Assembly: GCA_020717935.1 (NCBI GenBank)
Contig: DYDK01000101.1
Coordinates: forward strand, 1-6,428
DNA length: 6,428 nucleotides
Source: Desulfocapsa sp.
Lineage (GTDB): Bacteria > Desulfobacterota > Desulfobulbia > Desulfobulbales > Desulfocapsaceae
Reading direction: 5' to 3'
In this document: in pieces, positions 1 to 4,572 of the stretch
How the letters are laid out: every line of letters starts with the position of its first letter
Position numbering within the stretch: position 1 is the first letter of the stretch
Notes under the pieces: model-generated
The model's input: the letters and a program-made list of their open reading frames with translations, nothing else
Databases searched by the model: none
What the model was told of the DNA's origin: nothing
Translations under genes and position numbers: made by a program

Positions 1-291
1 TCTTCTGTCTGGAATGCCCGAAAGCAGATGGTGGACTGGCTCCGCCCGCATTGTGTTGAGGAAAATGAGCTGGTGGATCTGTTTTATGCAATCACAAATT
101 GTCATGGCTGGATCAAGTCTACCAAGGCTGAAGTTACGGTACGACTTGAACCGCTGCAACAACCAAAGCGCAGATGTGCGCAAGAGCTCCTTTGTCGCAA
201 ATTGACAAATCTCGGAGCACGCACTCCAGCCGGAAAATGGCTAGTCGTTGAGGTCGGCGAAGAGCCAATAACAAATGTCCAAAAAAAATGA
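1..291 (+). CDS. Transposase-like protein, C-terminal part (5' end outside window)
   Basis: The frame is open from the first base with no start codon needed and stops at TGA 289-291, giving 96 residues of a protein that begins upstream of the window. The fragment is basic and contains a VRLEPL stretch followed by RRCAQELLC and a closing VVEVGEEP segment. This composition and order recall the C-terminal ends of DDE-type IS transposases, but I see no DDE residues in this piece and cannot assign an IS family. The stronger argument is positional: the last 15 codons and the following 29 bp occur again, identical and inverted, at the other end of the window, as expected for the 3' end of a multicopy IS. 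An A8 run (281-288) lies directly before the stop. An internal ATG at 28 exists but is unlikely to be the real start. Confidence 0.6.
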   Translation, partial: SSVWNARKQMVDWLRPHCVEENELVDLFYAITNCHGWIKSTKAEVTVRLEPLQQPKRRCAQELLCRKLTNLGARTPAGKWLVVEVGEEPITNVQKK

Positions 292-320
292 CGCTTTTGG
301 CATGTTGTTTACGAGGTCTG
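245..320 (+). repeat. 76-bp exact inverted repeat, left arm
   Basis: Bases 245-320 are the perfect reverse complement of 6353-6428, checked base by base, including an eight-base A run. The match stops at 320/321 (A inside the left flank, T at the equivalent position on the right). It cannot be followed further the other way because the window ends at 6428. The arm covers the last transposase codons and the IS tip. Confidence 0.95.
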
Positions 321-324
321 AACT

Positions 325-420
325 ATGTTATTTCGACGAGAAATATTTATCGGAGAAATCTTCGAGGGTGCCGCGAATATCCGCTCCTGTCAAGATTTCT
401 CGCTCCGCTCGGAATGACAG
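325..420. repeat. Imperfect terminal-inverted-repeat element (REP/MITE-like)
   Basis: The segment begins TGTTATTTCGACGAGAAAT and ends ATTTCTCGCTCCGCTCGGAA followed by TGACAG, which are imperfect reverse complements of each other (TGTyATTyCGA...CGAGAAAT). It also contains a second internal GGAGAAATCTTCGAGG copy of the arm motif. Elements with ends of the form TGTCATTyCGAGCG...AGAAAT are dispersed in many bacterial genomes, including Desulfobacterota; that identification is from memory of the motif, not a search. It abuts the IS tip directly (5 bp). Confidence 0.5.
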
Positions 421-531
421 TAAAAAGAAAGAGAGCATTGTTGGATGCACTGCCGCTTACACCCCAAGAGCACCTTACCTTGAGATGCACAGGTTAGCGA
501 AGATTCCGAGGATCAAACTGGATGCGGCGTC

Positions 532-554
532 CCCCAAGGGGATTTCCTTCGGGG
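532..554. repeat. Small hairpin, CCCCAAGG / CCTTcGGGG
   Basis: CCCCAAGG (532-539) pairs with CCTT-C-GGGG (546-554) around a six-base loop with one bulged C. It has no following T run on either strand, so it is not a typical intrinsic terminator. It sits 9 bp from the larger palindrome at 564-598 and may be part of the same intergenic repeat. Confidence 0.4.
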
Positions 555-563
555 CACATCCCG

Positions 564-598
564 CACCTCGTTCCCATGCGGCGCATGGGAACGAGGTG
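564..598. repeat. Perfect 16-bp-stem palindrome (dispersed repeat type)
   Basis: CACCTCGTTCCCATGC (564-579) and GCATGGGAACGAGGTG (583-598) are perfect reverse complements around a three-base GGC loop. The core CTCGTTCCCAyGC...GCrTGGGAACGAG is familiar as a dispersed hairpin in many delta- and gammaproteobacterial genomes. It lies 31 bp beyond the stop of the minus-strand cobC gene, so it could stabilise or end that mRNA, but there is no T tract after the stem on either strand. The rest of 321-628 shows no credible gene. Confidence 0.7.
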
Positions 599-628
599 GC
601 TGTCAAGTTAATGACATTGGTTATTTCG

Positions 629-1228
629 TTACGATAGCCTGTCATTCCCGCCGCCCAGGTTGAATCCGGTCAGCACCCCGCCCTCGCTGTAAAGATCAAT
701 GATGCTGTAATGCCCTTTGGCCACCTGAAAGAGGAGGTGTCTGTCGTGCGGTAAGCCAAGGAGTCCGCAGATGAGCGAGCGGATGACGCCGCCGTGGGTG
801 ACGATGAGCGCTGTCCGGGACTGGAGGGTAAAGAGTCGAGCTTTGACCCTTTCCATGCGGGCGAAAAAATCAGCGTTGCTCTCACCTTCGGGAAAACAGA
901 AATCTGTGCCACCGGCGGCCCATGCCCGTACCTGTTCCGGATCATTGGCCGTAATTTCAGTAATCGTCTGCCCCTCCCAGCGGCCAAAATCAATCTCCCG
1001 CAGATCAGAATCAAACTGCACCGGCACATTCAGCCTCAGCAGGTCAAGGGTTTGTCGGCAACGGAGCATGGGACTGGCAATAATGGTATCAATGCTCACA
1101 TTCTGTAGGTCCGGGGCAAGCTCAAGAATCTGCCGCTTTCCCTCAGAGGAGAGAAGGACATCGCTGGCGCCAATATAACGACCGGAATGTCCAGTCCGGC
1201 CATGGCGAAGGAGGATCAGCCGTATCAC
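629..1228 (-). CDS. cobC: Histidine phosphatase, alpha-ribazole-5'-phosphate phosphatase CobC-like
   Basis: The 199-residue product is a branch 1 histidine phosphatase of usual CobC length. The catalytic signature LRHGRT lies at residues 7-12 (phospho-acceptor His9), followed by GRYIGASD, the SPMLRCRQT segment (Arg56), REIDFGRWEG with the general acid/base Glu78, a PEGES motif at 113-117 and THGGVIR with His145. In the pathway CobC dephosphorylates alpha-ribazole phosphate or adenosylcobalamin 5'-phosphate during nucleotide-loop assembly. The start is a GTG at 1228-1226 that overlaps the cobJ stop in a GTGA junction, and the conserved RLILLRHG begins at once, so no earlier start fits. The Shine-Dalgarno is poor, which points to translational coupling with cobJ. 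The last residues (GGGNDRLS) are encoded by a GGCGGGAATGACAG stretch resembling intergenic repeats. The family also contains phosphoglycerate mutases; the operon context favours CobC. Confidence 0.85.
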   Translation of the reverse strand: MIRLILLRHGRTGHSGRYIGASDVLLSSEGKRQILELAPDLQNVSIDTIIASPMLRCRQTLDLLRLNVPVQFDSDLREIDFGRWEGQTITEITANDPEQVRAWAAGGTDFCFPEGESNADFFARMERVKARLFTLQSRTALIVTHGGVIRSLICGLLGLPHDRHLLFQVAKGHYSIIDLYSEGGVLTGFNLGGGNDRLS

Positions 1229-2070
1229 CTTCTACCAGCCTTTTTTTCGTCCAATTGGTATTTTCTCCGGTAACCTCGCGGGGTAATCATATACCCGTTC
1301 CAGACAAACGAGCTGGTATTGCCGATAATCACCGTGGATTGCATCCCGATGTCGGCATCGAGCATGGCTTCCAGGGTGGTGAGCGTTATTACTTCGTCCT
1401 TGCGGGTGGCGGCGGTAACAATGCCTACGGGTGTGCTTCCGGGCCGTCGTTGCAGGAAAATTTCCTGGGCGCGAATGATATGTTCGGTTCTTTTTTTGGA
1501 TTTTGGGTTGTACAGGGCAACAACAAAATCGGCCATGGCTACGGCCTCCAGCCGTTTTTCGATCAATTCCCAGGGGGTGAGGAGATCAGAGAGGCTGACC
1601 GCAGCAAAATCGTGCATCAGCGGCGCTCCCAGTCTGGCTGCGCAGCCGTTGATGGCGGCAATGCCGGGAATAATTTCGATGACAGGGGCCTTTCCTGGCT
1701 CGCTCTCCTGCTCGGCGGCCATTTCAAAGACCAGGCCGGCCATCGCATAAATACCCGGATCGCCGCCGGAAACCAGGGCAACCCGTTTGCCGGAGCGGGC
1801 AAGTTCGAGGGCCTTGGCACAACGATCCACCTCCTGCATCATTGAGGATGAGAGAACCTCTTTGCCTGCAAGCAATTCAGGGAGCAGATCAAGATAGGTG
1901 CGATAGCCAATGATGACATCCGCCGTAACAATGGCCTTGCTGGCCGCCGGAGTCAGGTGATCCATCCCACCCGGGCCGGTGCCGACAACGCTGATCATTC
2001 CTGGGGAGTGGTTGCTGTCGTCAGATTGACTCTTTGCCGAACGGCCACAGCCGCAGTGACATCCTTCCAT
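1225..2070 (-). CDS. cobJ: Cobalt-factor III / precorrin-3B C17-methyltransferase (CbiH/CobJ)
   Basis: This tetrapyrrole (corrin/porphyrin) methylase transfers a methyl group from SAM to C17 and contracts the ring. The methylase domain starts at residue 26 with ISVVGTGPGG, has the SAM-pocket signature SGGDPGIYAMAGLVFE at about 101-116, then IPGIAAINGCAARLGAP and FVVALYNPKSKKR, all typical of CobJ/CbiH. Because its partner is cbiG, the natural substrate is probably the cobalt form (CbiH activity). The start at 2070 is chosen because AAGGA (2082-2078) lies 7 nt upstream. It overlaps cbiG by 76 nt and adds 24 residues beginning MEGCHCGCGRS. The alternative ATG at 1998-1996 forms an ATGA overlap with the cbiG stop and yields a 257-residue protein of usual length, but its only AGGA touches the ATG. 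The Cys/His cluster in the extension could bind metal, or be a by-product of the overlapping frame. Confidence 0.88.
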   Translation of the reverse strand: MEGCHCGCGRSAKSQSDDSNHSPGMISVVGTGPGGMDHLTPAASKAIVTADVIIGYRTYLDLLPELLAGKEVLSSSMMQEVDRCAKALELARSGKRVALVSGGDPGIYAMAGLVFEMAAEQESEPGKAPVIEIIPGIAAINGCAARLGAPLMHDFAAVSLSDLLTPWELIEKRLEAVAMADFVVALYNPKSKKRTEHIIRAQEIFLQRRPGSTPVGIVTAATRKDEVITLTTLEAMLDADIGMQSTVIIGNTSSFVWNGYMITPRGYRRKYQLDEKKAGRR

Positions 2071-3029
2071 TTTATTTTCCTTACGATAAGTTTTCCTGGC
2101 TTCCCTTCGGCATCATCGCTTCCTGCCGCCAGCATGGCCGCAGGCTCGGCAACCCCATAGGCGCCGGTCGCCGCTAGTACCGCAGACGAAAGGGTAAGCC
2201 CCTCAATCCGGTTGAGTTCTTCCGCCGAATAGAAAGAGATCGGCAGGTTGTTGTCACTTGCAAATTGCAGCAGTCCAGCCTCGTTTTCTTTCAGATCAAT
2301 ACTCGCTATGCCGACAATGGCATGACGATGCAGGCGATGCTGAAGGCATAGTTCTGTGAACGCCTGCTCAAAATCAGCGGCCACTGCTCCCCGGTTGCAT
2401 CCTAAACCAAGGAACAGAACCGGCGGGCAGAGGGCAAGGGCTTCCGGGTGTTCAGAGGAGGGAGTGGTGGAATACGACAGAATAATATCCGCACGATTCG
2501 CTGAATCCACTGCCTTGAAATCATCGGGAAGTTCGCAGTCGTTGTCTGCATCGATAAAAATATGCACACAGCCATCGTTGATCAATTTTGCCGACACCAG
2601 AGCCATGGCCAGTGGATTCAGCGCCCGCAAATAGTGGCGGGCCGCCCACAGGTCAATGGCGGTGTGTCCGGTTACATCCGAGGCGGTGGTGATGACGGCG
2701 GTTCCGCCCGTAATCGCCGCTACTTTGCGAGATAAAGCATTGCCGCCCCCCAGATGACCGGAGAGCAGACTGATGACAAACTGCCCCTTCTCATCTATCA
2801 CCAGCACACACGGATCATTTTTCTTGTCGTGACACAAGGGGGCAATGGCCCGCACTACAATCCCAGCCGCCATAACACAAATGAGGCCGTCATATCGCGG
2901 CCATAGCCGCTGTATTGTTGCGATGACGCCATCTGTGATGGTACAGCAGTCGCAGCCATCAATCCGGGCTGCGATTCTTTCTGCCAGGGCCTGACCGCCC
3001 CTGGTGATGGCAATCGCCGCAATCTTCAC
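1995..3029 (-). CDS. cbiG: Cobalt-precorrin-5A hydrolase CbiG
   Basis: CbiG opens the delta-lactone of cobalt-precorrin-5A and releases the C2 unit as acetaldehyde in the anaerobic cobalamin route. All three family regions are visible in the 344 residues. The N-terminal domain carries AAGIVVRAIAP and the hallmark LSGHLGGGNALS (about 89-100) with ITTASDVTG (113-121). A variable middle region follows at about 130-200. The C-terminal domain has LGLGCNRG (207-214), IASIDLKENEAGL (241-253), FYSAEEL and GVAEPAAM. I place the start at GTG 3029-3027 because AGAGAGGA ends 8 nt upstream and family similarity (KIAAIAITRGG) begins there. An ATG at 3089 would add 20 unconserved residues that run through an inverted repeat. 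It is the first gene of the cbiG-cobJ-cobC operon. I see no cobalamin riboswitch ahead of it. Confidence 0.92.
   Translation of the reverse strand: MKIAAIAITRGGQALAERIAARIDGCDCCTITDGVIATIQRLWPRYDGLICVMAAGIVVRAIAPLCHDKKNDPCVLVIDEKGQFVISLLSGHLGGGNALSRKVAAITGGTAVITTASDVTGHTAIDLWAARHYLRALNPLAMALVSAKLINDGCVHIFIDADNDCELPDDFKAVDSANRADIILSYSTTPSSEHPEALALCPPVLFLGLGCNRGAVAADFEQAFTELCLQHRLHRHAIVGIASIDLKENEAGLLQFASDNNLPISFYSAEELNRIEGLTLSSAVLAATGAYGVAEPAAMLAAGSDDAEGKPGKLIVRKIKWKDVTAAVAVRQRVNLTTATTPQE
2078..2082 (-). promoter_or_regulatory. Ribosome binding site supporting the long cobJ start
   Basis: AAGGA on the minus strand lies 7 nt before ATG 2070-2068, inside the 3' end of cbiG. It is the better of the two candidate initiation sites for cobJ and the main reason for accepting the 76-nt gene overlap. 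Confidence 0.55.
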
Positions 3030-3036
3030 CCAGTTT

Positions 3037-3044
3037 TCCTCTCT
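3037..3044 (-). promoter_or_regulatory. Ribosome binding site deciding the cbiG GTG start
   Basis: On the minus strand the bases read AGAGAGGA, with GAGGA ending 8 nt before the GTG at 3029. The upstream ATG at 3089 has no comparable purine stretch at the right distance. Confidence 0.65.
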
Positions 3045-3065
3045 ATCTTTTTTCGTTGTGCCCCT

Positions 3066-3182
3066 TGCAAAATGACATATTCCTTTCAACCACTGTTATT
3101 CCCGCGTAGGCGGGAATCGATAACGGGCTGTAGTTACACCAATGGGTTCCCGCGAAGGGAATAATATGTCGGTCATTTTGCA
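3066..3182. repeat. Intergenic inverted-repeat element upstream of cbiG
   Basis: The outer arms are TGCAAAATGACATAT (3066-3080) and ATATGTC-GGTC-ATTTTGCA (3164-3182), complementary apart from a four-base GGTC insertion. Inside lie a perfect hairpin ATTCCCGC-GTAG-GCGGGAAT (3098-3117) and a related GTTCCCGCGAAGGGAATAA stretch (about 3146-3163). TTATTCCC at 3096-3103 is complementary to GGGAATAA near the right end, so the whole unit can fold into one long cruciform. Hairpins with TTCCCGCG..GCGGGAA cores are common dispersed repeats. The unit overlaps only the rejected upstream extension of cbiG and would lie in the cbiG leader if transcription starts further out. Confidence 0.6.
3098..3117. repeat. 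Perfect 8-bp hairpin with GTAG loop
   Basis: ATTCCCGC (3098-3105) pairs exactly with GCGGGAAT (3110-3117). It is the core of the larger inverted-repeat element and matches the dispersed TTCCCGCG/GCGGGAA type. It has no adjoining T run, so I do not call it a terminator. Confidence 0.75.
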
Positions 3183-3254
3183 TGAGCATCCGCTGACTTT
3201 TCCTTTCCAAGGGCGCTATTTAAGACGGTACGCCGTGATAAAGCAAGATGAAAA

Positions 3255-3283
3255 TTGTCAGGCTTTGCAGGGGCAATTATTAT
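3255..3283 (+). promoter_or_regulatory. Weak promoter-like pair, no gene directly behind it
   Basis: TTGTCA (3255-3260), a 17-bp spacer and TATTAT (3278-3283) resemble sigma-70 hexamers (five and four matches to consensus respectively). The next recognisable plus-strand gene is 600 bp away and has its own better promoter, so this may be chance. Between 3184 and 3420 I see no other feature. Confidence 0.2.
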
Positions 3284-3424
3284 AGAATGAAACAGCCTAG
3301 TTGATAGAAAAGTGGTATGGGGGCTGACCGTTCGCAGTAACAGCAGTCAATCCAGCGGGTTAAAGTCTGGTCTGGGGAAGCGTCGTCGTGGCAACATGGG
3401 AAAAAAGTGCAGGGTCAGGATTTC

Positions 3425-3480
3425 ATGATGTTTCGTTAGAAAATCATCTGTAAGTCACTAATCCCGTTCATCGGGGTTAG
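3425..3480. repeat. Pair of adjacent small hairpins
   Basis: Hairpin one is ATGAT-g-TTTC (3425-3434), loop GTTA, GAAA-ATCAT (3439-3447), with one bulged G. Hairpin two is CTAATCCCG (3458-3466), loop TTCAT, CGGGGTTAG (3472-3480), nine pairs including one G-T. They are 10 bp apart in a gene-free stretch. This could be a dispersed intergenic repeat or the 3' portion of a small structured RNA. The pairing is seen directly; the role is unknown. Confidence 0.4.
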
Positions 3481-3569
3481 CAGAACGCTTCGACTTATCA
3501 TCTTGGACGCCTTGCGACTTTCTTTTTGTATTCAATTCGTTACGGCTTCTTATGCCCGGTCTTGATACT

Positions 3570-3587
3570 AAAAATAGGGGTATTTTT
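3570..3587. repeat. AT-rich hairpin AAAAATA-GGGG-TATTTTT
   Basis: A perfect 7-bp stem with a four-base loop, 28 bp beyond the stop of the minus-strand coding remnant at 3615-3752. It could be a weak terminator for that remnant, but the stem is almost all A-T pairs and too weak for confidence. Confidence 0.3.
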
Positions 3588-3614
3588 GGATGACGGCTTA
3601 CTTGGGCGCAAACC

Positions 3615-3752
3615 TTACAGGGTGTTCCAGTCGCAAACGGCCATCTGGTCATATCCTTTGTCCTGGAGGATGAGATCGAGATGGGTCAGGCTGATTGCAA
3701 GCGCCTCCGGGCATGGAGTATCCTGGATGCTTGCCCCCTGATTGACAGTTTT
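3615..3752 (-). pseudogene. Possible 3' remnant of an unidentified gene (45 codons)
   Basis: On the minus strand, 45 codons lie between an upstream in-frame TAA (3755-3753) and a TAA at 3617-3615. There is no plausible start until a Met nine residues from the end. The translation is strikingly protein-like, with an alternating pattern such as CPEALAISLTHLDLILQ, then DKGYDQMAVCDWNTL. It has the same orientation as the cbiG operon and sits 586 bp upstream of it, so it may be the tail of a gene that once preceded cbiG. I cannot name the family. A conserved-looking tail without a body suggests deletion or decay, but chance cannot be excluded for 45 codons. Confidence 0.35.
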
Positions 3753-3777
3753 TTAAAAAATACCTCGTGAAGTTACC

Positions 3778-3794
3778 TTGAAGTTTGACTTCAA
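3778..3794. promoter_or_regulatory. Inverted repeat over the -35 region (possible operator)
   Basis: TTGAAG (3778-3783) and CTTCAA (3789-3794) are exact reverse complements separated by five bases, and the right half covers the end of the -35 hexamer TTGACT at 3785-3790. The placement would suit a dimeric regulator, activator or repressor, of the SH3b gene. No regulator family is indicated by the bases. Confidence 0.35.
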
Positions 3795-3813
3795 ATCACT
3801 TTGATGCTATATA
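3785..3813 (+). promoter_or_regulatory. Sigma-70 type promoter of the SH3b gene
   Basis: The -35 box TTGACT (3785-3790) and the -10 box TATATA (3808-3813) are 17 bp apart, and a TG two bases before the -10 (3805-3806) makes it an extended -10. A T6/A6 tract just upstream (3749-3760) could act as an UP-like element. Transcription would begin near 3820, leaving a leader of about 65 nt before the ATG at 3885. Confidence 0.65.
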
Positions 3814-3830
3814 CTTTTTTCGTGTTCAAT

Positions 3831-3848
3831 GTCCCCAAGGCAGGGGAC
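3831..3848 (+). other. Leader hairpin of the SH3b mRNA
   Basis: GTCCCC (3831-3836) pairs with GGGGAC (3843-3848) around loop AAGGCA. It is close to the predicted 5' end of the transcript, where it could protect the mRNA. It is followed by TTCTTC rather than a T run, so it is not a clear attenuator. Confidence 0.4.
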
Positions 3849-3884
3849 TTCTTCAACGATTGATTATATGAGGATCCTATCATC

Positions 3885-4352
3885 ATGAATATGCAACTCC
3901 GCCTGGCATCCAGTTTTTCTCGATCCCTTTTGACCTGCGGGGCTTTGGTCCTGTTCAGTGCCTCTTTTGTGTGTGCAGAAACCGTCAGTGTCTTGAAGGA
4001 CGGGGCTAATGTCCGCACCGGCCCAAGCACAGACGCTCAGGTGGCTATGGAACTCTTTCAGGGCTATCCTCTCAAGGTTGAAGAAAAGAAAGGAGACTGG
4101 ATCAAGGTCTCCGATTTTGAAAAAGATAGCGGCTGGATCAACAAGGCCTTGGTGGGTCCCGGCAATACGGTGATTGTCAACTCCAAAAACAGCATTAATA
4201 TGCGCTCCGAACCTGCAACCACCGGAGCCGTCGTTGCCAATATAGAACGAGGCGTGGTCCTGACCAAAATCTCTACAAAAGGTGATTGGGTACAGGTAAA
4301 ACATGTCAAAGGCACAGAGGGCTGGATCAATAAAACCCTTCTCTGGCCTTGA
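3885..4352 (+). CDS. Secreted tandem bacterial SH3 (SH3b) domain protein
   Basis: The 155-residue product has a Sec signal peptide: basic start with Arg6 and Arg13, a hydrophobic core at about 15-29, and a VCA cleavage site after Ala31. Two SH3b repeats follow, about 33-90 and 95-155. Each carries the family signature near its start (NVRTGPS at 42-48, NMRSEPA in the second) and the closing pattern GDWIKV...GWINKALV and GDWVQV...GWINKTLL. SH3b domains usually bind cell-wall peptides or partner proteins, so a periplasmic or envelope role is inferred; there is no catalytic domain. The start at 3885 has AGGA about 10 nt upstream, and a second Met at residue 3 is a minor alternative. The gene is monocistronic, with its own promoter and an intrinsic terminator 28 bp after the stop. 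The exact function is unknown. Confidence 0.85.
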   Translation: MNMQLRLASSFSRSLLTCGALVLFSASFVCAETVSVLKDGANVRTGPSTDAQVAMELFQGYPLKVEEKKGDWIKVSDFEKDSGWINKALVGPGNTVIVNSKNSINMRSEPATTGAVVANIERGVVLTKISTKGDWVQVKHVKGTEGWINKTLLWP

Positions 4353-4380
4353 TTCCAGAATTTATCTCCCATCCAGCATA

Positions 4381-4423
4381 AACCTGTTGGGGGCACATAT
4401 GGTCGCCTCCAACAGGTTTTTTT
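4381..4423 (+). terminator. Strong intrinsic terminator after the SH3b gene
   Basis: The stem AACCTGTTGGGGGC (4381-4394) pairs with GCCTCCAACAGGTT (4405-4418), 14 pairs with one G-T, around a ten-base loop. It runs into a seven-base T tract (4417-4423). It begins 28 bp after the stop and separates the SH3b gene from the downstream aromatic amino-acid gene. Confidence 0.93.
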
Positions 4424-4467
4424 GTTTCTTCTTCGCTCGTGCGCCTCTGCTTCACTCCCTTAAAGCC

Positions 4468-4496
4468 TTGCCTTCGTCGTCGATTATGTTTATTCT
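4468..4496 (+). promoter_or_regulatory. Candidate weak promoter of the fusion gene
   Basis: TTGCCT (4468-4473), a 17-bp spacer and TATTCT (4491-4496) each match four of six consensus bases. A promoter is expected between the terminator at 4423 and the start at 4573, but this is only the best available candidate. Confidence 0.2.
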
Positions 4497-4572
4497 GAAA
4501 AAAATTGGGAGTGATTGAATGCCCCCAAGCTGCTCCAGAATCGTTTATTTCCTTTATTCAGCAAAATAAATC

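Larger units (their letters stand above)
1..320 (+). mobile_element. Probable insertion sequence, 3' portion (left copy)
   Basis: The element runs from outside the window to a sharp right boundary at 320, where identity with the inverted copy at 6353-6428 stops abruptly. The boundary sequence, read inward from the element tip, begins CAGACCTCGTAAACAACATG and is the candidate terminal inverted repeat; the left end needed to confirm it is outside the window. The transposase-like stop codon lies 29 bp inside the tip, a usual distance for an IS. Target-site duplication cannot be judged here. Confidence 0.55.

Noticed and set aside
281..288. A8 run before the transposase stop as a programmed frameshift site
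   Set aside because: The frames that would be entered lead out of the IS into repeats with no domain, so a functional fusion product is unlikely.
275..637. Open frame of 120 codons on the plus strand
   Set aside because: It starts inside the transposase-like gene, crosses the IS tip and runs through hairpin repeats. Its first 15 residues recur on the minus strand at the right IS copy only because of the duplicated IS end.
1255..1845. 196-codon plus-strand frame opposite cobJ
   Set aside because: It is the antisense shadow of a well-conserved methyltransferase and shows no family features of its own.
3060..3240. CRISPR array
   Set aside because: The repeats here are inverted, not regularly spaced direct repeats, and no cas gene is present.
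3030..3460. Cobalamin riboswitch expected ahead of cbiG
   Set aside because: I looked on the minus strand for the conserved GCCACTG box and the surrounding B12-box pattern and found neither; only a chance GCCACGACG stretch is present.
3458..3652. 64-codon minus-strand frame
   Set aside because: It overlaps the better coding remnant in another frame and its tail is encoded by a hairpin. The composition is basic and low-information, with no ribosome site.
3864..4304. 146-codon minus-strand frame opposite the SH3b gene
   Set aside because: The plus strand has a promoter, ribosome site, signal peptide, two SH3b repeats and a terminator, so the antisense frame is a shadow.
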